64,000 nucleotides of DNA from Paraburkholderia diazotrophica (GCF_900108945.1 NZ_FNYE01000028.1:40583-104582), one strand, 5' to 3'. Positions 39,944-49,149 are shown, counted from the first letter of the stretch. Notes: generated from the sequence alone by a model not told the origin. A program made the numbers and translations.

Positions 39944-40687
39944 TCACAGGTAGAACATCCGGTCTTCGTCCGACTTCACGGGATGCGCTTCCGGCTCTTC
40001 GCGCTCTTCATAGAATGCGAGCACGGCTTCGAGCACCTGGTCGGGTTCGTCGATCACCTGCATCAGGTTCATGTCCTCGGGATTGATGAGGCCCATCGGC
40101 ACCAGTTGCGCTTCGAACCAGCCGAGCAGACCCTTCCAGAACTCCGCGCCGACGAGAATGATGGGCACGTGGCGCGACTTCTTCGTTTGAATCAGCGTGA
40201 GCACTTCGGCGAGTTCGTCGAGCGTGCCGAAGCCGCCCGGCATCACGATGACGGCATCCGAGTTCTTCACGAACGTGACCTTGCGCGTGAAGAAATGGCG
40301 AAAGCGCAGCGAGATGTCCTGCCACTGGTTGCCCGACTGCTCGTGAGGCAATTCGATGTTCAGGCCGACGGACGGCGCCTTGCCTGCATGCGCACCCTTG
40401 TTGGCCGCTTCCATGATGCCGGGGCCGCCGCCGGAGATCACTGCGAAGCCGGCGTCGGAGAGCTTGCGTGCAATCGTGGTGGCCAGTTTGTAGTAGGGCG
40501 AGTTCGGTTTCAGACGTGCCGAACCGTAGATGCTCACGGCCGGGCGGATCTCCGACAGGTACTCGGTCGCCTCGATAAACTCTGCCATAATCGTGAACAT
40601 CTGCCACGATGCGCGGGCCTTCTTGGCTGTTGCGCGCTCTTGATCTGCGAGCGATCGCAGACTCGGAATCACTTTTCTCTTAGTCAT
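39944..40687 (-). CDS. LOG family protein (TIGR00730)
   Basis: A 247-residue Rossmann protein with the LOG signatures GGGPGIMEAANKGA and MPGGFGTLDELAEVLT. Characterised LOG proteins cleave cytokinin-type ribonucleotide monophosphates; bacterial members often act as nucleoside monophosphate phosphoribohydrolases. Proximity to amn, another AMP-cleaving enzyme, may be chance. The ATG at 40687 has AGG upstream. It begins one base from polA on the opposite strand, so the two genes' control regions must overlap each other's coding sequence. Confidence 0.87.
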   Translation of the reverse strand: MTKRKVIPSLRSLADQERATAKKARASWQMFTIMAEFIEATEYLSEIRPAVSIYGSARLKPNSPYYKLATTIARKLSDAGFAVISGGGPGIMEAANKGAHAGKAPSVGLNIELPHEQSGNQWQDISLRFRHFFTRKVTFVKNSDAVIVMPGGFGTLDELAEVLTLIQTKKSRHVPIILVGAEFWKGLLGWFEAQLVPMGLINPEDMNLMQVIDEPDQVLEAVLAFYEEREEPEAHPVKSDEDRMFYL

Positions 40688-40688
40688 A

Positions 40689-43436
40689 ATGCCTGAAGAA
40701 CAGAACCTGGAAGGTAAGACCCTGCTATTGGTTGACGGTTCGAGTTATCTGTACCGGGCCTACCATGCGATGCCTGATCTGCGCGGTCCAGATGGCGGAC
40801 CAACAGGTGCGCTCTACGGAATCATCAACATGCTGCGCCGTATGCGCAAGGAAGTTACGGCAGAGTATAGCGCGTGCGTGTTCGATGCCAAAGGCAAGAC
40901 GTTTCGCGACGACTGGTATCCGCAATACAAGGCACACCGTCCGTCGATGCCCGAAGATCTGGCCAAGCAGATCGACCCGATTCACGTCGCCGTGCGCTCG
41001 CTCGGCTGGCCGCTTCTGATGATCGAGGGCGTCGAGGCCGACGACGTGATCGGCACGCTCGCGCGGCGCGCGGAACAGCGCGGCATGAACGTGATCGTAT
41101 CCACGGGGGACAAGGATCTGGCGCAGCTCGTGACGGATCATGTCACCCTCATCAATACGATGACGAACGAGAAGCTCGACCGCGAAGGCGTCGTTGCGAA
41201 GTTCGGCGTGCCGCCCGAGCGCATCGTCGACTATCTGTCGCTGATCGGCGATACCGTCGACAACGTGCCGGGCGTCGAGAAATGCGGCCCGAAAACGGCA
41301 CTCAAATGGCTCACGCAATTCGAAACCCTCGATGGCATCGTCGCACATGCGAATGAAATCAAAGGTGCGGTAGGAGACAATCTGCGACGCGCGCTCGATT
41401 TCCTGCCGATGGCGAAAAAGCTCGTCACGGTCGAAACGGAATGCGATCTGACCGAGCACGTGAACTCGTTCGAAGAGACGCTCGCCACGCGCCCCGAAGC
41501 GCGCGAGGACTTGCGCGACATCTTCACGCGTCACGGCTTCAAGACGTGGCTGCGCGAAGTGGAAATCGCCGATGCCGTCGAAGGACCCGAGACGGATGTG
41601 CCGCCCGCACCGACCGTCGACGGCGAGCGCGCGCGCGAGTACGACACCGTGCAGAGGTGGGAGCAGCTCGATGCATGGCTCGCGAAGCTCGACGCCGCCG
41701 ACATCACGTCGTTCGATACGGAGACCACGTCGCTCGATCCGATGACGGCGCAGATCGTCGGCATTTCGATTGCGGTCGAAGCAGGCAAGGCCGCGTATAT
41801 TCCGCTCGCGCATCGCGGGCCGGATGCGCCCGTGCAATTGCCGCGCGACGAAGTGCTCGCAAAGCTCAAGCCATGGCTCGAAAGCGCGGACAAGAAGAAG
41901 GTCGGCCAGCATGTGAAGTACGACGAGCAGGTACTCGCGAACTACGGCATCACGATGAACGGCATCGAGCACGACACGCTATTGCAGTCGTATGTGCTCG
42001 AGTCGCATCGTCCGCATGACATGGACAACCTCGCGTTGCGCCATCTCGGCTTCACGACGATCAAGTACGAAGACGTGGCGGGCAAGGGTGCATCGCAGAT
42101 CGGCTTCGACGAAGTGCCGCTCGACAAGGCCTCCGAATACGCGGCCGAAGATGCCGACATTACGCTGCGGCTGCATCAAGCGCTGTATCCGCAGATCGCT
42201 GCGGAAGTGCCGCTCGATCATGTGTATCGCAGCATCGAAGTGCCGACGTCGCGCGTGCTGCGCAAGATGGAGCGCAACGGCGTGCTGATCGACGCGGAAA
42301 AGCTGCGCGTGCAGAGCAATGAAATCGCGACGCGTCTCGTCGAACTCGAAAAACAGGCGTATGAACTGGCGGGCGGCGAATTCAATCTCGGCTCGCCGAA
42401 GCAGATCGGGCAGATCTTCTTCGAAAGGCTCGAACTGCCCGTCATCAAGAAGACGCCGAGCGGCGCGCCGTCCACCGACGAAGAAGTACTGCAAAAGCTC
42501 GCCGAAGATTATCCGCTGCCAAAAATCCTGCTCGAGCATCGAGGGCTGTCGAAGCTGAAGTCGACGTACACGGACAAGCTGCCGCGCATGGTCAACGCGA
42601 CGACGGGGCGCGTGCATACGAACTATGCGCAGGCCGTCGCGGTGACGGGGCGCCTCGCATCGAACGATCCGAATCTGCAGAACATTCCTGTGCGCACGGG
42701 CGAAGGCCGCCGCATCCGCGAAGCGTTCATCGCGCCGCCGGGACACAAGCTCGTGTCGGCGGACTACTCGCAGATCGAGTTGCGGATCATGGCGCATATC
42801 TCCGGCGATGAAGCGCTGCTGCGCGCGTTCAAGCAGGGCGAAGACATTCACCGCGCTACGGCATCCGAAGTGTTCAGCGTGACGCCGCTCGAAGTGTCGA
42901 ACGACCAGCGGCGCATCGCGAAGGTCATCAACTTCGGCCTGATCTACGGGATGAGCTCGTTCGGTCTCGCATCGAACCTGGGCATCACGCGCGATGCCGC
43001 GAAGCTCTATATCGACCGCTATTTCGCGCGTTATCCGGGCGTTGCCGCGTACATGGAGAACACGCGTTCGAGCGCAAAGACGAAGGGCTATGTCGAGACC
43101 GTGTTCGGCCGGCGTCTTTGGCTGCCCGAGATCAACGGCGGCAACGGACCGCGCCGCCAGGCCGCGGAGCGGGCCGCGATCAATGCGCCGATGCAGGGCA
43201 CGGCCGCCGATCTGATCAAGATGTCGATGATCGCGGTGCAGAACTGGATCGAGGAGTCGGGCATCGGCACGCGCATGATCATGCAGGTGCACGACGAACT
43301 GATTCTCGAAGTGCCGGACGACGAGCTCTCCGATGTCCGCAAGCGCCTGCCGGAACTGATGTGCGGCGTCGCGCAACTGAAGGTGCCGCTCGTCGCAGAA
43401 GTGGGCGCGGGCGCGAACTGGGAAGAAGCGCACTGA
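40689..43436 (+). CDS. polA: DNA polymerase I
   Basis: Full-length PolA of 915 residues. The 5'-nuclease domain starts LLVDGSSYLYRAYHAMPDL and includes EGVEADDVIGTLA and GDKDLAQLV. The proofreading domain has SFDTETTSLDPMTAQIVGIS, with DxE metal ligands intact. The polymerase domain has SADYSQIELRIMAHISGDEALL, the O-helix RRIAKVINFGLIYGMSSFGLA and MQVHDELILEVPDDEL. No Shine-Dalgarno precedes the ATG, but an in-frame stop lies upstream with no other start between. Confidence 0.97.
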   Translation: MPEEQNLEGKTLLLVDGSSYLYRAYHAMPDLRGPDGGPTGALYGIINMLRRMRKEVTAEYSACVFDAKGKTFRDDWYPQYKAHRPSMPEDLAKQIDPIHVAVRSLGWPLLMIEGVEADDVIGTLARRAEQRGMNVIVSTGDKDLAQLVTDHVTLINTMTNEKLDREGVVAKFGVPPERIVDYLSLIGDTVDNVPGVEKCGPKTALKWLTQFETLDGIVAHANEIKGAVGDNLRRALDFLPMAKKLVTVETECDLTEHVNSFEETLATRPEAREDLRDIFTRHGFKTWLREVEIADAVEGPETDVPPAPTVDGERAREYDTVQRWEQLDAWLAKLDAADITSFDTETTSLDPMTAQIVGISIAVEAGKAAYIPLAHRGPDAPVQLPRDEVLAKLKPWLESADKKKVGQHVKYDEQVLANYGITMNGIEHDTLLQSYVLESHRPHDMDNLALRHLGFTTIKYEDVAGKGASQIGFDEVPLDKASEYAAEDADITLRLHQALYPQIAAEVPLDHVYRSIEVPTSRVLRKMERNGVLIDAEKLRVQSNEIATRLVELEKQAYELAGGEFNLGSPKQIGQIFFERLELPVIKKTPSGAPSTDEEVLQKLAEDYPLPKILLEHRGLSKLKSTYTDKLPRMVNATTGRVHTNYAQAVAVTGRLASNDPNLQNIPVRTGEGRRIREAFIAPPGHKLVSADYSQIELRIMAHISGDEALLRAFKQGEDIHRATASEVFSVTPLEVSNDQRRIAKVINFGLIYGMSSFGLASNLGITRDAAKLYIDRYFARYPGVAAYMENTRSSAKTKGYVETVFGRRLWLPEINGGNGPRRQAAERAAINAPMQGTAADLIKMSMIAVQNWIEESGIGTRMIMQVHDELILEVPDDELSDVRKRLPELMCGVAQLKVPLVAEVGAGANWEEAH

Positions 43437-43491
43437 CATGCCAGTCATGTGCGCCACGACATACTGACACAGCATTGTTGCTTCTCCAGGT

Positions 43492-43537
43492 CAACGGGAC
43501 AATCAGCGGGACAATGAGCGGGACAGCAAGCGGCAAC
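43492..43537. repeat. 12-bp tandem repeat between polA and ndh
   Basis: CAACGGGACAAT, CAGCGGGACAAT, GAGCGGGACAGC and a partial AAGCGGCAAC follow in register. The last full unit supplies the outer arm of an inverted repeat that closes at 43587. Confidence 0.75.
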
Positions 43538-43587
43538 GTCGTTCGCAAGTCACAGTCGCACATGACGGACTTGTGACTTGTCCCGCT
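43517..43587. promoter_or_regulatory. nested inverted repeat upstream of ndh
   Basis: An outer pair AGCGGGAC (43517-43524) / GTCCCGCT (43580-43587) encloses an inner perfect pair CAAGTCACA (43546-43554) / TGTGACTTG (43572-43580). There is no T-run, so it is not a typical terminator. It may be an operator for ndh or an mRNA structure. Confidence 0.5.
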
Positions 43588-43695
43588 GGTCGCCGACAAT
43601 CGACAGAACGCGAATAACAAAAAGCAAAAGCGGCCGCACACGCGCGAAGCGAGCCGCATCGACGCACAACTTGTCGTTTCATACGGAGAGTCCTG

Positions 43696-45045
43696 ATGCA
43701 TCGTTTTGTCGTCGTGGGTGGAGGTGCGGGCGGTCTCGAGCTGGCGACGCGGCTCGGCGACCGTTATGCGCGCAAGAAGAGCAATGGCGTGCCGCTCGCG
43801 CAGGTCACGCTGGTCGACCGTTATCCGACGCATATCTGGAAGCCGCTGCTGCATGAAGTGGCAGCGGGCAGCATGGACCCTTTCACGCAGGAACTCGAAT
43901 ATGCGGCGCAGGCGCGCTGGCATGGCTTCGAATTCCAGCAGGGCGAACTGACCGCGCTCGATCGCACCGCGAAACGCATCACGCTCGGCCGCGTGCTCGA
44001 TGACGACGGCGCCGAGCTTCTTCCCGAACGCGGGCTCGAATACGACACGCTCGTCATCGCGATCGGCAGCACCACGCATTTCTTCGGCGTGAAGGGCGCG
44101 CCGGAATATTCGCTTGCGCTCGACACCGTCCAGCAGGCCGAGCGCTTTCGCAAGCGCCTCATTGCCGCCTGCATGCGCGCCGAGCATCAGGCGCACGAGC
44201 CTGTCGAGTCGAATCCCGGCACGCATGCATCGACGGAGCCGCGCATCCAGGTCGCGATCGTCGGCGGCGGCGCAACGGGTGTCGAGCTATCGGCGGAATT
44301 GCGCAATACGGCGCAAGTGCTGTCCGCGTACGGGTTGCACAAGCTCGATCCGCGTCATGACGTCGGCATCGTGCTGATCGAAGCGGGGCCGCGCATTTTG
44401 CCGGCGCTTCAGGAGCGCGTATCGACGGCGACGGCCGAACTTCTGCAAAAGCTCGGCGTGAAGCTGATGGTGGGCGAGACCGTTGCGGAGGTCGCGCCGG
44501 GTCTCGTGCGCACGGCAAGCGGCAAGACCGTGCGCGCCGATCTGACCGTGTGGGCCGCCGGCATCAAGGCGCCGCTCGTATTGAGCCAGCTCGACGGCTT
44601 GCCCGTGAACCGGCTCGGCCAGTTGCAGGTGCGCCGCACGTTGCAGACCGAAATCGACGACAACGTGTTTGCGCTCGGCGATTGCGCGGCATGTCCGTGG
44701 CCCGGCAACGAGCGCAACGTGCCGCCTCGCGCGCAGGCCGCGCATCAGCAGGCGAGCTTTCTGTTGCGCGCGTTCGGCAATAGGCTCGAAAGCCGGCCGC
44801 TGCCCGAGTTCACCTATCGCGACTTCGGCTCGCTGGTGTCGCTTGGGCACTTTAGCGCCGTCGGCAATCTGATGGGCGGCGTGATCGGCGGCAACATGCT
44901 GATCGAAGGGCTCTTCGCGCGCTTCATGTACATGTCGCTGTACCGGCTGCACATCGCGGCGCTGCATGGCTACGCGCGGATGGTGCTCGATACGTTCGCG
45001 CACTGGTTGCGGCGCACTACGCTGCCGCGCGTGAAGCTGCACTGA
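43696..45045 (+). CDS. ndh: type II NADH dehydrogenase (NDH-2)
   Basis: A single-subunit flavoprotein that passes electrons from NADH to quinone without proton pumping. The FAD motif VVVGGGAGGLELATRLG starts at residue 5, and the NADH motif VAIVGGGATGVELSAEL is near 192. FALGDCAA and PPRAQAAHQQA are the family's FAD/quinone contacts. A C-terminal amphipathic/hydrophobic stretch (IEGLFARFMYMSLYRLHIAALHGYARMVLDTFAHWL) should attach it to the membrane. 449 residues is normal. GGAG precedes the ATG. Confidence 0.93.
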   Translation: MHRFVVVGGGAGGLELATRLGDRYARKKSNGVPLAQVTLVDRYPTHIWKPLLHEVAAGSMDPFTQELEYAAQARWHGFEFQQGELTALDRTAKRITLGRVLDDDGAELLPERGLEYDTLVIAIGSTTHFFGVKGAPEYSLALDTVQQAERFRKRLIAACMRAEHQAHEPVESNPGTHASTEPRIQVAIVGGGATGVELSAELRNTAQVLSAYGLHKLDPRHDVGIVLIEAGPRILPALQERVSTATAELLQKLGVKLMVGETVAEVAPGLVRTASGKTVRADLTVWAAGIKAPLVLSQLDGLPVNRLGQLQVRRTLQTEIDDNVFALGDCAACPWPGNERNVPPRAQAAHQQASFLLRAFGNRLESRPLPEFTYRDFGSLVSLGHFSAVGNLMGGVIGGNMLIEGLFARFMYMSLYRLHIAALHGYARMVLDTFAHWLRRTTLPRVKLH

Positions 45046-45098
45046 TCGTCGGTCGATGCTTCTGCAACGGAATGCGCTTTGCGCGTATGCTTGTCCGC

Positions 45099-45235
45099 GG
45101 GAGTTGGCGCTTTAGCTGTCGGCTGGAGTTAGTGCTTTAGCACTTACTGCGGCCCCATGCAGAGCACTTACTCCCGTCCCATGCAGGGCGGTCGATCGGA
45201 GTTGGCTTGAATGCCTACTCTCCCGTCTCCTGCAA
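45099..45235 (+). repeat. three degenerate copies of a hairpin repeat
   Basis: Units of about 45 bp begin GGAGTTGG or GGAGTTAG, carry a TTTA (once TTGA) loop between GTGC/GCAC-type arms, and end CTTACTnCnGnCCCATGCAG. The second copy (45124-45149) has the best hairpin: AGTTAGTGC-TTTA-GCACTTACT. The same design occurs inside treZ at 2047-2077. Confidence 0.7.
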
Positions 45236-45291
45236 AAACGTTGCTTGCCTTCCTTGCCGTTCACCCTTGTCATTTCACCAAGGAGCACCGC

Positions 45292-46163
45292 ATGCTGAAG
45301 CCAGAAGTCGACAGTCTCGTTCCCCACGTGCCCTTCGATCGGCGTACCTTCATCAAGGCGGCGCTCGGCAGCGGCTTTGCGGCGTGCGTGCTGCCCGTGT
45401 CCGCGCAGACCATCCACACCGATAGCGAAGGGCTCGATGCGGGCGAGGTCGGCATCCACTCGGGCGATACGCTGGTGCCCGCGTACCGCGCGCAGCCGAA
45501 GGGCAAGACGCATCTGCCCGTGATCATCGTGATCCATGAGATCTTCGGCGTGCACGAGCATATCGCGGATGTCTGCCGACGCTTCGCAAAGCAGGGCTAT
45601 CTGGCCGTCGCGCCGAACCTGTACGTACGCCAGGGCGATCCGACAAAGTATCCGTCGATGCAGCAGCTCAACGAGGAGGTCGTGAGCAAGGTGCCCGATG
45701 CCCAGGTGCTCGCCGATCTCGACGCGACCTTCAAGTGGGCCGGCCAGCACGGCGGCGACGTGAACCGGGTTGGGGTCAACGGCTTCTGCTGGGGCGGACG
45801 CATTACGTGGCTGTACGCGGAACACAATCCGCGGCTGAAGGCGGCCGTCGCGTGGTATGGGCGCGTGGTCGGCGATCAGACGCCGATGACGCCCGCCAAT
45901 CCGATCGACCGCGTATCGGATCTACAGGTGCCCGTGCTCGGGCTGTATGGGCGGAGGACCAGAGCATTCCCCAAGATTCGCTGGAAAAGATGAAGCAGGC
46001 GATCGCGCAAGGGCCGCAGGCGGGGCGGGGGGCGCAGTTCGTCGTCTACGACGACGCGGGGCATGCGTTTTTTGCCGACTATCGGCCGAGTTACCGGCAG
46101 GCCGATGCCGAGGATGGCTGGAAGCGGGCGCTCGCGTGGTTCAGGCAGCATGGCGTCGGCTGA
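45292..46163 (+). pseudogene. dienelactone hydrolase family protein, frameshifted
   Basis: Tat-type signal (DRRTFIKAALGSGFAACVLPVSA) followed by a dienelactone hydrolase core. HEIFGVHEHIADVCRRFAKQGY and the nucleophile motif VNGFCWGGR are in the first frame. That frame ends at 45993 after a non-family tail (RRTRAFPKIRWKR). The expected continuation EDQSIPQDSLEKMKQAIAQG...DAGHAFFADYRPSYRQADAEDGWKRALAWFRQHG is in the next frame and runs to 46163. One base is missing near 45949-45953, in CTGTATGGGCGGAGG. The catalytic Asp and His fall after the shift. A Shine-Dalgarno AAGGAG precedes the ATG. Either a real recent mutation or a sequencing error. Confidence 0.85.
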
Positions 46164-46320
46164 TTGTGCTGTTGCGTCACAAGTGCGGATTTCACGCGAT
46201 CGTGTTGCGGCCGCATTGCGGTAACGTTGAATTCCTTTGCAAGTCGGTTTGATGCTGTTGCCGCGGGCTGTCCGGTCGTCTTTTACAGCCGTGACAAAGT
46301 TGTTTCCAAAAGGTATTCAG

Positions 46321-46342
46321 TGCGGACTTCGGGTCCGCTCTT
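46321..46342 (+). terminator. hairpin downstream of the hydrolase
   Basis: GCGGAC-TTCGG-GTCCGC followed by TCTTT, in an otherwise empty 295-bp spacer (46164-46458). Confidence 0.5.
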
Positions 46343-46458
46343 TCCGCTTGCTCGTCGGACTGTGCTCGCCTTGGGTGCGGGCGCGCCGCGCAGATACTGG
46401 CGACGCGCCTCGCTGACCAAGGCAAAAGCGCCGTGGTCAGCGAACGGCTAGCGATGGA

Positions 46459-47328
46459 TCAAGGATTGGCGCCCGTCGCCACCGGCCGCGCCGGATCGGA
46501 ACTCCATTCGCTCCACGACCCCGGATACAGCGCTGCGCCGTGCAGTCCCGCAACCTCCATCGCGAGTGCGTTGTGGCACGCGGTGACGCCCGAGCCGCAT
46601 TGCAGCACGACGTGCTCGGCGGCTACGCCCGGGATGACGGCGCTGAATTCGTCACGCAGTGTATGCGCCGACTTGAAGCGGCCGTCCGCGGTCAGGTTGT
46701 CCTTGAAGTAGCGGTTGCGCGCGCCCGGAATGTGGCCGCCGACGCGGTCCAGCGTTTCATTCTCGCCGCGATAGCGGTCCGCGGCGCGCGCGTCGATCAG
46801 CACGCGCTCACGCGTGCCGAGGTTGCGCTCGACGGCCTGCGCGTCGACGGTCACGGCAAGCGGGGCGCCCGCCTTGAAGTCGCCCGTGACTTTGGGCGGC
46901 GCGTCCTGCGTCAACGGCTGGCCAGCCGCTTGCCACGCCGGAAGCCCACCGTCGAGCAGCGCGACGGAATCGTGACCCAGCCAGCGCAGCAGCCACCACA
47001 GACGCGCGGCGTACATGCCGCCCTGCTCGTCGTAGGCAACCACCTGCTGGCCTTGCTTGAGGCCGAGTTCGGCGAGACGGTCGACGAGCTTCTGACGATC
47101 CGGCAACGGGTGGCGCCCATTGGTGCCCGTCTTCGGGCCCGACAGATCGCGGTCGAGGTGCAGATAGTGCGCGTGTGGCAGATGGCCCGCCGCGTAGGCC
47201 TTTTCGCCGGCGTCGGTGTCGGCGAGATCGAAGCGGCAATCGGCGATGAAGACGCTGCCCGGCGCGGCAGCCAGACGTTCAGCGAGATTATCGGCCGAGA
47301 TCAGCGTGGTGTAGTGAGTGTGTGGCAT
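46459..47328 (-). CDS. sseA: sulfurtransferase (3-mercaptopyruvate/thiosulfate, two-rhodanese)
   Basis: A 289-residue protein of two rhodanese domains. The N-terminal domain has FIADCRFDLADTDAGEKAYAAGHLPHAHYLHLDRDLSG. The C-terminal domain carries the active-site loop CGSGVTACHN (Cys near 240); CGSGV(T) is typical of 3-mercaptopyruvate sulfurtransferase rather than thiosulfate rhodanese. The ATG at 47328 has AGGAG upstream. A terminator separates it from the Rieske gene on the same strand. Confidence 0.9.
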   Translation of the reverse strand: MPHTHYTTLISADNLAERLAAAPGSVFIADCRFDLADTDAGEKAYAAGHLPHAHYLHLDRDLSGPKTGTNGRHPLPDRQKLVDRLAELGLKQGQQVVAYDEQGGMYAARLWWLLRWLGHDSVALLDGGLPAWQAAGQPLTQDAPPKVTGDFKAGAPLAVTVDAQAVERNLGTRERVLIDARAADRYRGENETLDRVGGHIPGARNRYFKDNLTADGRFKSAHTLRDEFSAVIPGVAAEHVVLQCGSGVTACHNALAMEVAGLHGAALYPGSWSEWSSDPARPVATGANP

Positions 47329-47383
47329 GACGGCTCCTGAGAGACTGGCATCGGCAGCGCCGAACGATATGGGTAGTCTAAAC

Positions 47384-47410
47384 AAAAAAAGACGGGCCGA
47401 AGCCCGTCTT
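47384..47410 (-). terminator. intrinsic terminator of the Rieske oxygenase gene
   Basis: On the minus strand: AAGACGGGC, a TTCG loop, GCCCGTCTT, then a run of T. It is 29 bp after the oxygenase stop and before sseA. Confidence 0.9.
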
Positions 47411-47438
47411 CCTTTGCCGATAGCCGACCGACGAATGC

Positions 47439-48545
47439 TCAGACCGTGCCGAGCTGGCGCCGCAGAAACTCGTGGAAGTGCTGCATGCCGTCTTCCATCG
47501 GGCTCTGATACGGACCGACCTGCGATTCGCCGCGCTCCAGCAGCGCGCGGCGTCCGGCATCCATGCGCTCGGCGATTTCGTCGTCTTCACGCGCCGTTTC
47601 CATGTAGGCGGCGCGCTCGGCCTCGACGAAGTCACGCTCGAACAGCGCGATTTCCTCAGGGTAATAGAATTCGACGACGTTGGTCGTCTTCTGCGGACCG
47701 CGCGGAATCAGCCACGACACGACGAGCACATGCGGATACCACTCGATCATGATGCCCGGGTAGTACACCATCCAGATCGCGCCGAACTCCGGCATCTTGC
47801 CTTCGCGGTAACGCAACACTTCGTCGTGCCACTTGCGGTACGTCGGGCTGCCCGGACGCGCGAGCTCGTTGTGCACGCCGACCGTCTGAACGCTGTACCA
47901 CTCGCCGAACTCCCACTTCAGGTCGTCGCAATTGACGAAGCTGCCGAGGCCGGGATGGAACGGCACGACGTGGTAGTCCTCCAGATAGACCTCGATGAAG
48001 GTCTTCCAGTTGTAGTCGCACTCGTGCACTTCGACGTGATCGAACATGTAGTCCGCGAAGTCGAAGTGTTTCGCCGTGCCGAGACGCGCGAGATCTTTCG
48101 CGACATCGCGGCCCTGTGATTCGAACAGCAGGCCGTTCCAGCTTTGCAACGGCGTGGCCCCGAGGTTGAGGCAGGGATTGTCGGCGAAATGCGGCGCGCC
48201 GAGCAGCTGACCGTTCAGATCGTACGTCCAGCGATGCAGGGGACAGACGATGTTCTCCGTCTGCCCGCGGCCGTTCAGCATGATCGCCTGGCGGTGCCGG
48301 CACACGTTCGACAGCAGTTCGATTTGCGACTGCTGATTGCGAACGAGCACGCGCCCCTCGCTTTCGCCTGGCAAGGCAAAATAGTTTCCCGCTTCGGGAA
48401 CCATGAGTTCGTGCCCGACGTAGCGAGGACCTTTCTTGAAGAGTATTTCGAGTTCGCGCTGGTGAAGCGCCTGGTCAAAGTAAGCCGTGACTGGCAGCTG
48501 GCTGTGGATAGCCTTCAGCTGCAATGCATTGCTCAGATTGGACAT
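47439..48545 (-). CDS. Rieske-type ring-hydroxylating oxygenase alpha subunit family
   Basis: A 368-residue protein. The Rieske centre is CRHRQAIMLNGRG...CPLHRWTYD (CxH...CxxH, near 80-105). The mononuclear iron site is EDYHVVPFHPG (near 205), with an acidic ligand further on. Such proteins hydroxylate or demethylate aromatic or quaternary-amine substrates using electrons from a separate reductase. No reductase or ferredoxin gene is adjacent, and the substrate is unknown. The ATG at 48545 follows GGGAG. It is divergent from xseB. Confidence 0.88.
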   Translation of the reverse strand: MSNLSNALQLKAIHSQLPVTAYFDQALHQRELEILFKKGPRYVGHELMVPEAGNYFALPGESEGRVLVRNQQSQIELLSNVCRHRQAIMLNGRGQTENIVCPLHRWTYDLNGQLLGAPHFADNPCLNLGATPLQSWNGLLFESQGRDVAKDLARLGTAKHFDFADYMFDHVEVHECDYNWKTFIEVYLEDYHVVPFHPGLGSFVNCDDLKWEFGEWYSVQTVGVHNELARPGSPTYRKWHDEVLRYREGKMPEFGAIWMVYYPGIMIEWYPHVLVVSWLIPRGPQKTTNVVEFYYPEEIALFERDFVEAERAAYMETAREDDEIAERMDAGRRALLERGESQVGPYQSPMEDGMQHFHEFLRRQLGTV

Positions 48546-48795
48546 TCCCACTCCCGATGAAGACGTGAAAGCAGTGAACAACCCAACCATCGAAGATTCG
48601 ATTTAGGGAGCCCGCGATTATACCCGTTTCCCCCTCCTTGGGGCGCTTAAGTACCTGATTTGGGTTAAAAATGTCGTCGAAGTTCGCGATTTGTGGCGCG
48701 AAACGCTGGATTTTTTTCTGCCGACAGAAGTGTTGCGCAAGCGTCGCGCCTGCCCCGATTGGTGCGCTTACAGGTCGAGAAGGTTCCTTTTGCCG

Positions 48796-48801
48796 TAGAA
48801 T
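48796..48801 (+). promoter_or_regulatory. possible -10 of the xseB-ispA-dxs operon
   Basis: TAGAAT 31 bp upstream of xseB, at the end of a 286-bp divergent spacer with an AT-rich centre. No -35 at standard spacing is clear. Confidence 0.4.
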
Positions 48802-48831
48802 GTCCGACTTGTTTTAATTTTGCGACGATTC

Positions 48832-49149
48832 ATGGCGAAGACCGCACCGACCGAGACGACGGGTTTGTCCCCCGCCAGCGCCGAAGGTTCCGACCAGACC
48901 CCGCTGCCCGAGAGCTACGAGGCGGCGCTGGCTGAGCTGGAAGGGCTCGTCGGGAGGATGGAAGGCGGCAGCCTCAACCTGGAAGAGTCGCTGGCAGCTT
49001 ATCGGCGCGGCGCCGCGCTCGTGGCATTCTGCCAGCAGCAACTCGAAAAGGTGGAGCAGCAGGTGCGCGTCCTGGATGGCGAGACGCTCAAGCCGCTTCC
49101 CGTGAACACAGCAGGTACAACCGCTGCCGACAGCGGAGACGATCTATGA
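48832..49149 (+). CDS. xseB: exodeoxyribonuclease VII small subunit
   Basis: A 105-residue protein with the XseB block SYEAALAELEGLVGRMEGGSLNLEESLAAYRRGAALVAFCQQQLEKVEQQVRVLDGE. It associates with XseA to form exonuclease VII. The ATG at 48832 is preferred over a TTG four codons earlier. Its stop overlaps the ispA start (ATGA), the conserved xseB-ispA-dxs arrangement. Confidence 0.94.
   Translation: MAKTAPTETTGLSPASAEGSDQTPLPESYEAALAELEGLVGRMEGGSLNLEESLAAYRRGAALVAFCQQQLEKVEQQVRVLDGETLKPLPVNTAGTTAADSGDDL

Noticed and set aside
45930..45970. Programmed frameshift in the dienelactone hydrolase
   Set aside because: No slippery heptamer with downstream structure is evident, and this family is not known for frameshifting. 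Mutation or sequencing error is simpler.
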